Shown: piece by piece, positions 24,637-32,868 of the stretch
Numbering within the stretch: position 1 is the stretch's first letter
Layout of the letters: the number at the start of each line of letters is the position of its first letter
Assembly: GCA_937873305.1 (NCBI GenBank)
Contig: CALMOM010000057.1
Location: 21,086 to 53,953 of the forward strand
Direction of reading: 5' to 3'
Source: an uncultured Terriglobus sp.
Lineage (GTDB): Bacteria; Acidobacteriota; Terriglobia; Terriglobales; Acidobacteriaceae
Length of the DNA stretch: 32,868 nucleotides
Translations under genes and position numbers: made by a program
Notes under the pieces: model-generated
Told to the model about the DNA's origin: nothing
What the model saw: the letters and a program-made list of their open reading frames with translations, nothing else
Databases searched by the model: none

Positions 24637-25995
24637 ATGCGAACACTTCGTTTTACGCGCGCGGCACTGCCGCTACTGGCGCTACCGCTTGCGGTGGCCT
24701 CGTATGCACAGGCAACGTCAGCAGGTACCCTGCCGCCGTCCGTCGCCCCGGAGCTCGCGCGTTACATCGCATCGGTACGCGCCATCGACAACCACGCGCA
24801 CACCGTGTTGCCGCCGCCCAACGACGCGACTGACCGGGAGTTCGATGCCTTGCCCGTGGACAGCATGGAGCCGCAGACGGACCCGGTGGCCCTGCGTGAC
24901 GATAGCCCACAGGTAGCGGCCGCGTGGCTGGCGTTGTGGGGTGTGCGCGAAACAGCACCGCTGAGCCCGGCGGGCTTGCAGCGCGTGCAAGCCGCGCGTG
25001 CCGCCGTCAAAGCACGCGAAGGCGCGAACTACGACAACTGGGTGCTGGACCGCACGGGTGTTGCAACGGAGGTGTCCAACCGCGTTGCCATGGGCCCGGG
25101 CATCGGTAGGCCCCGCTTCGCATGGGTGCCCTACGACGACACGCTGATGTTTCCGCTCGACAACAGCGCACTGGCAGCGGCCACACCAGACAAGGGACAG
25201 TTCTTACCGCTGGAAGGCAGGGTCATGCAGCGCTACCTGAGGGCAGCGGGATTGCAGCGCTTGCCTGCAACGCTGGAGGACTACCTCTCACGTCTCATAC
25301 TGCCTACTCTGCAGTCTCAGCGGCAGGGCGGTGCCATCGCCATCAAGTTTGAGGTGGCGTACCTGCGCGGCTTTGACTTCGCCGCGCCGTCCAGGGACGA
25401 TGCGGCGCGGGTTTACCGCACCTTCTCCAATGGCGGCGTACCCGACGCGGCGAGCTATAAACTTCTGCAGGACTTCCTCTTTCGCACGTTGTGCGCCGAG
25501 GCCGGGCGGCTGGGCATGGCAGTGCACATTCACACCGGCGAGGGCGCGGGCAGCTACTTCGGCCTGGCGGGCGTGAATCCCATGCTGCTGGAACCCGTCT
25601 TCAACGACCGCAGCGTACGCAAGACGAACTTCGTGATGCTGCATGGCGGCTGGCCTTACGTGCATGAAGAAGGTGCACTGCTGCAGAAGCCCAATGCTTA
25701 CCTGGACATCTCGCAGCAGGTCATCCTGTTCTCGCCGCAACTGATGAGCACCTGGCTGCGCGAGTGGCTGGAACTCTACCCGGACAAGGTGTTGTTCGGC
25801 ACCGACGCCTACCCCTACACGCCCGCCATGGGCTGGGAAGAGCTGCTTTGGATTGCCAGCCATAACGCGCGCGAAGCTGTCGGCATCACGCTGACCGGCA
25901 TGGTGCGCGATGGCGTTATCGACATGCCGCGCGCCAAGCAGATTGCGGACATGGTGCTGCGCGGCAACGCGGCAAAGCTGTACGGCATGCAGTAG
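24637..25995 (+). CDS. Exported amidohydrolase-family protein
   Basis: A 452-residue TIM-barrel metal-dependent hydrolase of the amidohydrolase-2 type. The start at 24637 gives a signal peptide (RFTRAALPLLALPLAVAS, cleavage near YAQA), so it acts in the periplasm or outside. Metal and active-site features seen are NHAHT (H53, H55), VHIHTGEG, LHGGWPYVH and GTDAYPY, in the usual order. An upstream open frame from 24382 is rejected because it adds a Cys-rich leader and destroys the signal peptide. Members of this fold act on amides, lactones or decarboxylate aromatic acids; the substrate is unknown. It is followed 29 nt later by hisS. Confidence 0.8.
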   Translation: MRTLRFTRAALPLLALPLAVASYAQATSAGTLPPSVAPELARYIASVRAIDNHAHTVLPPPNDATDREFDALPVDSMEPQTDPVALRDDSPQVAAAWLALWGVRETAPLSPAGLQRVQAARAAVKAREGANYDNWVLDRTGVATEVSNRVAMGPGIGRPRFAWVPYDDTLMFPLDNSALAAATPDKGQFLPLEGRVMQRYLRAAGLQRLPATLEDYLSRLILPTLQSQRQGGAIAIKFEVAYLRGFDFAAPSRDDAARVYRTFSNGGVPDAASYKLLQDFLFRTLCAEAGRLGMAVHIHTGEGAGSYFGLAGVNPMLLEPVFNDRSVRKTNFVMLHGGWPYVHEEGALLQKPNAYLDISQQVILFSPQLMSTWLREWLELYPDKVLFGTDAYPYTPAMGWEELLWIASHNAREAVGITLTGMVRDGVIDMPRAKQIADMVLRGNAAKLYGMQ

Positions 25996-26012
25996 TGGTC
26001 GGCACAGCCAGC

Positions 26013-26018
26013 TAAACT
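26013..26018 (+). promoter_or_regulatory. Candidate -10 box (TAAACT) for leaderless hisS
   Basis: TAAACT ends 6 nt before the hisS ATG at 26025. It lies in the 29-nt gap after the amidohydrolase gene and there is no Shine-Dalgarno. Confidence 0.45.
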
Positions 26019-26024
26019 TACTGG

Positions 26025-27362
26025 ATGGCCCAAATCATCAAGGCAATCCGTGGCACGCGCGATCTGCTGCCCGCTGAGACCGCGCTGTGGAACCGCGTAG
26101 AACGGACTGCGCGCGAGGTATTTGCCCGCTACAACTTCGGCGAGATTCGCACACCCGTGCTGGAGGCAACAGAGCTGTTTGCGCGCGGTGTGGGCGAAGA
26201 GACCGACATCGTCAGCAAGGAAATGTTCACATGGGAAGATCGCGCCCGCGCTGCCAGCGAAAAGCCGCAGAGCCTGACGCTGCGGCCTGAGAACACGGCA
26301 GGCGTCGTACGCGCGTATATCGAGCACAAGCTGCACGACACAGGCCAGTTACAAAAGCTGTACTACATCGGTCCGCAGTTTCGCCGCGAGCGCCCGCAGA
26401 AGGGCCGCTACCGCCAGTTCTTCCAAATTGGCGCGGAGGTAATTGGGCCTGCGTCGTCCGGCAGCGAGTCGCCGCTGCGCGATGCGGAGGTGCTGGAGAT
26501 GCTGGCCGCGCTGCTGGACAAGCTCGGCATACCGCGCGCGAGTGCAGCGAATGAATACAAGGGCTGGCGGCTGCTGCTGAACTCCGTGGGCAGCAGCACG
26601 GATCGGCCACGCTACGTGGCCGCGCTGCGCGAGGCGCTTGCTCCGGTGAAGGACAGGATGTGTCCGGACAATCAGCGCCGCGCTGACACCAACCCGTTGC
26701 GCGTGCTCGACAGCAAGGATGAGGCGGACCAGGCTATCATCGATGCGCTGCCGAGAATCGCCGACTACCTTGACGATGCGTCGAAGCAGCACTTTGCCGA
26801 CGTGCTGGCCACGCTGGACGCCTGCGGGGTGCCGTATACGGTAAACCCACGCCTCGTCCGTGGGCTGGACTACTACACCCGCACCACCTTTGAGTTCACC
26901 GTGGACCTGGGCCTGGGCACGCAGAATGCGCTGCTGGGCGGTGGCCGCTACGACGGCCTGAGCGAAATGCTTGGCGGCCCGCGTGCGCCAGGCATCGGCT
27001 TTGCCATCGGCGAAGACCGCCTCATCCTCACGCTGCTGGCGCTTGCCGAAGCGAAAGCCGCAGACGAGGGCGAGCCGGCACCTGCAAAAATCGACGCCTA
27101 CATCGCCCCGCTCAGCCCCGCGCAGAACGCCGCCGCGCTGGCCCTGGCTCGCATCCTGCGCGGTGCCGGCCTTCAGGTGGAAGTGGGTGACGGAACGTTT
27201 CGCCTGAAGAAAAGCTTCGACGCAGCAGACCGCGTGGCCCGGCACATTGTCATCCTGGGTGAAGATGAGGTTACGCAGCAGCAGGCGACCGTAAAAGCGT
27301 TCGCCTCAGGTGAACAACGCAAAGTCGAGTTCCACACACTCGCCTCAACACTTCGAGCCTGA
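26025..27362 (+). CDS. hisS: Histidyl-tRNA synthetase
   Basis: Class II synthetase that charges tRNA-His in the cytoplasm. The 445-residue protein has the N-terminal IKAIRGTRDLLP, motif 2 (RRERPQKGRYRQFFQ), the histidine-specific GLDYYTRTTFEF, GGGRYDGL, and motif 3 with GIGFAIGEDRLIL, then a C-terminal anticodon-binding domain. Length is typical. The start at 26025 fits the family N-terminus and lacks a Shine-Dalgarno. It ends 117 bp before the convergent VOC gene, across two hairpins. Confidence 0.96.
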   Translation: MAQIIKAIRGTRDLLPAETALWNRVERTAREVFARYNFGEIRTPVLEATELFARGVGEETDIVSKEMFTWEDRARAASEKPQSLTLRPENTAGVVRAYIEHKLHDTGQLQKLYYIGPQFRRERPQKGRYRQFFQIGAEVIGPASSGSESPLRDAEVLEMLAALLDKLGIPRASAANEYKGWRLLLNSVGSSTDRPRYVAALREALAPVKDRMCPDNQRRADTNPLRVLDSKDEADQAIIDALPRIADYLDDASKQHFADVLATLDACGVPYTVNPRLVRGLDYYTRTTFEFTVDLGLGTQNALLGGGRYDGLSEMLGGPRAPGIGFAIGEDRLILTLLALAEAKAADEGEPAPAKIDAYIAPLSPAQNAAALALARILRGAGLQVEVGDGTFRLKKSFDAADRVARHIVILGEDEVTQQQATVKAFASGEQRKVEFHTLASTLRA

Positions 27363-27380
27363 CTTCAACCATCGGTGCTT

Positions 27381-27399
27381 CACATCTCGCAGAGATGTG
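27381..27399. terminator. Short hairpin downstream of hisS
   Basis: CACATCTC (27381-27388) and GAGATGTG (27392-27399) form a perfect 8-bp stem with a 3-nt loop, 18 bp after the hisS stop. There is no T tract, so it is a weak terminator or an interspersed palindrome. Confidence 0.45.
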
Positions 27400-27425
27400 G
27401 GTTAATTACATCAGAAGCCTGAATA

Positions 27426-27449
27426 CCACGTCTCAAAATCGAGACGTGG
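27426..27449. repeat. Second palindrome between hisS and the VOC gene
   Basis: CCACGTCTC (27426-27434) and GAGACGTGG (27441-27449) form a perfect 9-bp stem around AAAATC. The arm closely resembles that of the hairpin at 27381 (CACATCTC against CACGTCTC), so the pair may be two diverged copies of one REP-like element. Confidence 0.5.
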
Positions 27450-27479
27450 GGCCACCCAGCTTCATCCTTGGCGAAGAGT

Positions 27480-28256
27480 TCAGTTCTTCGCAGTCAATGC
27501 GAAGCGCGCACCCTGCGGATCGACACCCTGCAGAATCCACGCGCCACCTGGCACCTGCATAGGACCATGCGCTATCTTGCCGCCACTGTCCAGCACGCGC
27601 TGCTTGGCAGCCTGAATGCTGTCCACCGTGATGTAGTACGTCCAGTGCGGCGGCGCGCCCGCATCCCGCATCGTGGGTGGTATGGTCATCATGCCGCCGC
27701 CCTGCGTGTCGGTCGCCATAAAGGTTTGGTAGGTGCCCATTGGCCCCATGTCCACGGCCATGTGCTTGGTCCAGCCGTACAGGCCGCTATAGAACTCCCA
27801 GGCCTTTTCCCAGTCGCCGGCCATCAGCTCGTGCCAGCCTATGTTGCCGACTGCCTGCGCGCCCAGCGGCTCCCACATTCCACCACCGCCCGGCTGAAAC
27901 AGCAGGTACACAGCACCTTGCGGGTCGCGCACAACGGCAAACCGACCCACGTTCGGAATGTCCGCTGGAGGCCGCAGGATGGAACCGCCGTGCTCCGTCA
28001 CCGCAGCAGCCGCGGCGTCCACATCCGGCGTGTAGATGTGTGCCATCCACATGGCCTGGTGTTCCGCCGCGTTCGGCATATTCATGATGCCGCCAACATC
28101 CTTGCCGTCCATGCCGAACAGCTCATACCGCATACCCGGCATGCCGCTGTCGTGCGTTTGCCATCCCGCCACGGTGCCGTAAAACGCTTTGGCTGCGTCC
28201 ACGTCCGTTGTCATGAGTTCGTACCAGATAAAGCCTTTGCCTGCGTGCTCTGCCAT
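27480..28256 (-). CDS. VOC-family protein with two glyoxalase-like domains
   Basis: A 258-residue cytosolic protein made of two tandem vicinal-oxygen-chelate modules (about 1-125 and 130-258). Domain 1 runs from KGFIWYELMTTDVDAAKAFY to VVRDPQGAVYLLFQP; domain 2 from IGWHELMAGDWEKAWEFY to LQGVDPQGARFALTAKN. Candidate metal residues fall at the ends of the first and last strands of each half, but I cannot fix them by eye. The start at 28256 has GGGAG 9 nt upstream; a longer frame adds an unlikely leader. The family covers glyoxalases, dioxygenases and resistance proteins; no specific reaction is assigned. It diverges from the multicopper oxidase gene. Confidence 0.85.
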   Translation of the reverse strand: MAEHAGKGFIWYELMTTDVDAAKAFYGTVAGWQTHDSGMPGMRYELFGMDGKDVGGIMNMPNAAEHQAMWMAHIYTPDVDAAAAAVTEHGGSILRPPADIPNVGRFAVVRDPQGAVYLLFQPGGGGMWEPLGAQAVGNIGWHELMAGDWEKAWEFYSGLYGWTKHMAVDMGPMGTYQTFMATDTQGGGMMTIPPTMRDAGAPPHWTYYITVDSIQAAKQRVLDSGGKIAHGPMQVPGGAWILQGVDPQGARFALTAKN

Positions 28257-28401
28257 CTGCTGTTCTCCCACGCCACTGTACCTTCGCTTGCAGAACATGC
28301 CTACTCTTTTTCGCGGCCGTCCTTGCTCTCGCCCTGTTCGGTCGTACTTCTGTTCGGCGTCTACGACTCATCCATGCAGTCACGTAGCCACGCTGCAAGG
28401 G

Positions 28402-29754
28402 ATGGTTGAAGTGCTCACCAGGCGCGAATTCGGGAAAGCATCGGCGATGACGGTAGCTGCGGCTGCCGCACGGCACCTGCATGCCACAGCCAAGCCCGAC
28501 ATCTCCCTAGAGATTGCTCCCTTTCTGCTGGAGCCATCTCCCAAGCACAAGATTGCAACCGTGGCGTACAACGGCCAGGTGCCCGGACCGCTGTTCCGCA
28601 TGCGGCAAGGGCGCGAGGTCTCGGTTCAAATCTGTAACCGCTCGCCCGACCCGGAGGTAGTCCACTGGCACGGGCTAGGCCTCCCTTCTGCGATCGATGG
28701 CGCCATGGAAGAAGGAACGCCGGCCATCGCTCCCGGTGCGACTACACGGTTCAACCTGAAACCATCGCCTGCGGGGTTCCGTTGGTATCACACGCACACG
28801 TTCGCGGGTAAAGACCTGCGCAAAGCGCAATACGGCGGCCAGCATGGCTTTGTGCTGGTAGAAGCCGCGAACGATCCTGCGTCCTATGACCAGGAAGTCT
28901 TTCTCACTCTTCACGACTGGGCAGGACGGGACATGAGCAGCGACGACGGCTCCATGAATCCGGTCTACGACATCACCACCGTCAACGGCAAGATGCTCGG
29001 CTTCGGCGAACCTGTGCGCGTCCGGCAGAGCCAGCGTGTGATGCTGCACATCCTCAACTCCAGCCCGACGGAGGTGCACTGGGTTGCGCTCGCCGGGCAT
29101 CGATTTCACGTGGTTGCGCTGGATGGCAACATGGTGCCCACACCGCAGACGGTGGAGATGCTTCGCCTCTCACCGGCGGAGCGTGTCTCTGCGATCGTGA
29201 CGATGGACACCCCCGGTGTATGGATCTTCGGCGAGGTACGCAAACATATCCAGGCGACGGGTATGGGCTGCGTCGTGGAATATGCCGGTGCCAAAGGCGA
29301 ACCAGTCTGGCACCAGCCGAACGAGCTTGAGTGGGACTACCACCGGTTTGCCGCTTCAGCCCCAGCGCAGGCAGCGCCCGCACCGCAACGCATGGAATTG
29401 GTCTTCACCTCAAAGTTTCAGGGCCACGGCAACGAAGAGCTCTGGCGCATCAATGGCAAGTCATACCCGGAGACGGAGGAACCCGTGCTGACCGCAGGAC
29501 AGCGCTACCGCCTCATCCTGAAGAACGACAGTATGGACGATCACCCCATGCACCTGCACCGACACCGCTTTGAGGTTAAGCGCGTGGCAGGCAGCCCTGA
29601 GATGGGTGGGCTGCTGAAGGACGTCGTCCTGGTACCCACCAAAACCACAGCTGAGATTGAGTTCACTGCTGACAATCCGGGGCGCACGCTGTTCCATTGC
29701 CACCAACAAAATCACATGGATCGTGGTTTCATGATGGTCTTCCGTTATGCGTAA
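28402..29754 (+). CDS. Tat-exported laccase-like multicopper oxidase
   Basis: Three-cupredoxin-domain copper oxidase, 450 residues. A Tat signal (LTRREFGKASAM) sends it folded to the periplasm. The trinuclear and type 1 copper ligands are all visible: HWHG (H88, H90), WYHTHT (H130, H132), HPMHLH (H381, H384, H386) and the HCHxxxH motif (Cys433, H438). The axial position ten residues after Cys433 is Phe443, as in high-potential fungal laccases, not Met. Either ATG 28402 or GTG 28411 could be the start; AAGGG at 28397-28401 fits the GTG better, adding or losing three residues only. Its stop overlaps the next gene by 8 nt. The substrate could be Cu(I), phenols or another metal. Confidence 0.9.
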   Translation: MVEVLTRREFGKASAMTVAAAAARHLHATAKPDISLEIAPFLLEPSPKHKIATVAYNGQVPGPLFRMRQGREVSVQICNRSPDPEVVHWHGLGLPSAIDGAMEEGTPAIAPGATTRFNLKPSPAGFRWYHTHTFAGKDLRKAQYGGQHGFVLVEAANDPASYDQEVFLTLHDWAGRDMSSDDGSMNPVYDITTVNGKMLGFGEPVRVRQSQRVMLHILNSSPTEVHWVALAGHRFHVVALDGNMVPTPQTVEMLRLSPAERVSAIVTMDTPGVWIFGEVRKHIQATGMGCVVEYAGAKGEPVWHQPNELEWDYHRFAASAPAQAAPAPQRMELVFTSKFQGHGNEELWRINGKSYPETEEPVLTAGQRYRLILKNDSMDDHPMHLHRHRFEVKRVAGSPEMGGLLKDVVLVPTKTTAEIEFTADNPGRTLFHCHQQNHMDRGFMMVFRYA

Positions 29755-30550
29755 GTGGATGACCGCTGTGCTGCCGGTGCTGCTTTGCATCTGGCTGGCC
29801 GCGCCGCGTGCGCACGCGCAAGGTAATTACGAGATACAGGTGTACGGCTCTGACACGGTTGCGCCCGGCAGCCTGATGGTCGAGGTGCACTCCAACTACA
29901 CGCCGGAAGGTCAGCGGTATCTGGTGGGTGGTGTGCGCCCAACCAATCACCAGGAACACGAAACCCTGGAGTTGACCCAGGGCATCAACAGCTGGTCCGA
30001 GATTGGCTTTTACGTCTTTACGAGCGAGCAGGCCGGGTACGGAACCCAGTGGGTCGGCGATCACATCCGGCCTCGCGTTCGCGCGCCGGACAGTTGGCAC
30101 CTCCCCGTCGGTCTAAGTCTGTCGACCGAGATCGGCTACCAGCGCGCCGTCTACTCCCCGGACACCTGGACATGGGAGATTCGACCCATCATCGACAAGA
30201 CCCTTGGCCGTTGGTACTTCGCCCTGAACCCAGCACTGGAGCGCACCTGGCACGGACCCGACGTAAGCCAGGGCGTCGCTTTCGCCCCTGGGGCAAAGGT
30301 CGGCTACGACTTCAGCCGCAAAGTGAGCGGCGGCTTTGAGTACTACGCCGACTATGGTCGCCTGGGCGCCTTCGACAGCCTCCATGACCAGCAACAGCAG
30401 TTCTTCTTGGTGTCGGACCTGAACGTATCGCCAAAGTGGGAGATCAACATGGGCGTCGGTGTTGGCCCTACCGCAGGTACTGACCACCTTCTCGTAAAGG
30501 GCATCCTCGGCCGTCGATTCAACTGGGGCAAGCATTCCGACGTGGAGTAG
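29747..30550 (+). CDS. Exported beta-rich, probable outer-membrane protein
   Basis: A 267-residue protein with a Sec signal (RKWMTAVLPVLLCIWLAAP, cleavage near AHAQG). The mature part is made of alternating, amphipathic beta-like strands rich in Tyr and Trp (GSLMVEVHSNYTPEGQRYLV, TWTWEIRPIIDKTLGRWYFA, GGFEYYADYGRLG), as in small outer-membrane barrels found in acidobacteria and copper-linked loci. It is not a confident match to a named family. The ATG overlaps the multicopper oxidase stop by 8 nt, so the two are surely cotranscribed and may work together in the envelope, for instance in copper handling. Confidence 0.7.
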   Translation: MRKWMTAVLPVLLCIWLAAPRAHAQGNYEIQVYGSDTVAPGSLMVEVHSNYTPEGQRYLVGGVRPTNHQEHETLELTQGINSWSEIGFYVFTSEQAGYGTQWVGDHIRPRVRAPDSWHLPVGLSLSTEIGYQRAVYSPDTWTWEIRPIIDKTLGRWYFALNPALERTWHGPDVSQGVAFAPGAKVGYDFSRKVSGGFEYYADYGRLGAFDSLHDQQQQFFLVSDLNVSPKWEINMGVGVGPTAGTDHLLVKGILGRRFNWGKHSDVE

Positions 30551-30600
30551 CTCCGCTCTCGTCCCGCAGACATGAAAGCGGGTTAAAGCCGCGCTCTCCG

Positions 30601-30606
30601 TACAAT
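30601..30606 (+). promoter_or_regulatory. Candidate -10 box (TACAAT) upstream of aspS
   Basis: TACAAT, one mismatch from consensus, ends 9 nt before the aspS GTG at 30616. A start at the usual distance would leave a leader of only about 3 nt. No -35 or Shine-Dalgarno was recognised. Confidence 0.5.
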
Positions 30607-30615
30607 AGACCTACC

Positions 30616-32469
<1,854 letters not shown>

Positions 32470-32599
32470 AAGAAAAGTACGAACTTCGTTCCGTTACAAC
32501 CGCTTACCGCTGCTCTTGGCGCACTCCGCGGACGCTCCTGCTTTGCATCTCACTGAATGCGAGGCAATCATGCCACGCCAAGTTTGATTGAGGAGCAAC

Positions 32600-32868
32600 A
32601 TGCCTACCACCGATCTGATTTCCCAGCAGGATCCGCGTTCACAATACCCCGGGCCGCCGAAGAGCCCTGAAGTACAGGACGCACCCGCCACGCAGCAGGC
32701 CATGAGCGAGAAGCCGGACTGCGGCGAGCAGAGCTACAAGGGCTCTGGTCGCCTGAAGGGTCGCAAGGCGCTGCTGACCGGTGCCGACAGCGGCATTGGC
32801 CGCGCTGCCGCCATCGCCTTTGCGCGCGAGGGTGCCGACGTCGCCATCAACTACCTGCCCGCCGAGCA
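32600..32868 (+). CDS. Short-chain dehydrogenase, 5' part (runs off the window)
   Basis: The reading frame opens at ATG 32600, preceded by AGGAG at 32591-32595, and is still open at the window end (89 codons). A polar N-terminal extension of about 50 residues ([20 protein letters not shown] and on) leads into a Rossmann start with [14 protein letters not shown] (cofactor motif at 60-67). The extension and motif spelling match the SDR group of glucose/ribitol dehydrogenase-like general stress proteins (YhdF/YdaD type), about 285-330 residues when complete. The catalytic Tyr-Lys lies beyond the window. Confidence 0.85.
   Translation, partial: MPTTDLISQQDPRSQYPGPPKSPEVQDAPATQQAMSEKPDCGEQSYKGSGRLKGRKALLTGADSGIGRAAAIAFAREGADVAINYLPAE

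Noticed and set aside
26349..27245. 298-codon minus-strand frame across hisS
   Set aside because: Antisense shadow of a full-length hisS with all class II motifs.

Overview
The window looks like chromosomal DNA of a GC-rich Gram-negative bacterium, most probably an acidobacterium of the Terriglobus/Granulicella type (Acidobacteriaceae). This is inferred from gene content: TonB-dependent receptors with an N-terminal carboxypeptidase-regulatory-like domain, Tat-exported TIM-barrel isomerases, a lipid A pathway that uses LpxI, and lysine/alanine-rich histone H1-like proteins. No rRNA, tRNA, CRISPR array, prophage or insertion sequence was seen. Most of the DNA is ordinary, tightly packed protein-coding sequence.

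Layout. 1-3005: a TonB-dependent receptor cut short by a stop at the left edge, then about 1.07 kb with only two doubtful small genes. 3006-7896: two Tat-exported sugar isomerase/epimerase-like proteins that converge on a strong hairpin, the second lying behind a second TonB-dependent receptor; together they look like an uptake and periplasmic processing locus for a carbohydrate or polyol. 8093-12218: an unusual single-chain protein joining a metallo-beta-lactamase-fold hydrolase to GAF, PAS and GGDEF domains, tyrosyl-tRNA synthetase, and a DUF2256-DUF3253 protein. 12292-13707: a histone H1-like protein, a DoxX membrane protein and a YjbR-type protein. 13815-16958: a short-chain dehydrogenase, a secreted protein of unknown function, fabZ and lpxA. 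16971-17630: a YaaH-like membrane protein.

17788-22518 is a glycerol block (glpK-glpD-glpF) followed by lpxI. 22587-24383 holds an exported peroxiredoxin, a clear intrinsic terminator, and a striking two-part polyampholyte: an Asp/Glu block of about 95 residues followed by a histone H1-like Lys/Ala tail. 24637-27362 carries a secreted amidohydrolase and hisS. 27480-30550 carries a two-domain VOC protein, a laccase-like multicopper oxidase and an overlapping exported beta-rich protein. 30616 to the end carries aspS and the start of a second short-chain dehydrogenase.

The signals most worth a second look are the MBL-GAF-PAS-GGDEF fusion, the acidic/basic chromatin-like protein, the repeated placement of a -10-like hexamer about 6 nt before the start codon (suggesting leaderless mRNAs), a 23-bp divergent promoter between tyrS and its neighbour, and a perfect palindrome over the start of the YjbR-type gene. 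All functional calls come from reading sequence and recalled family motifs; no database search was run.
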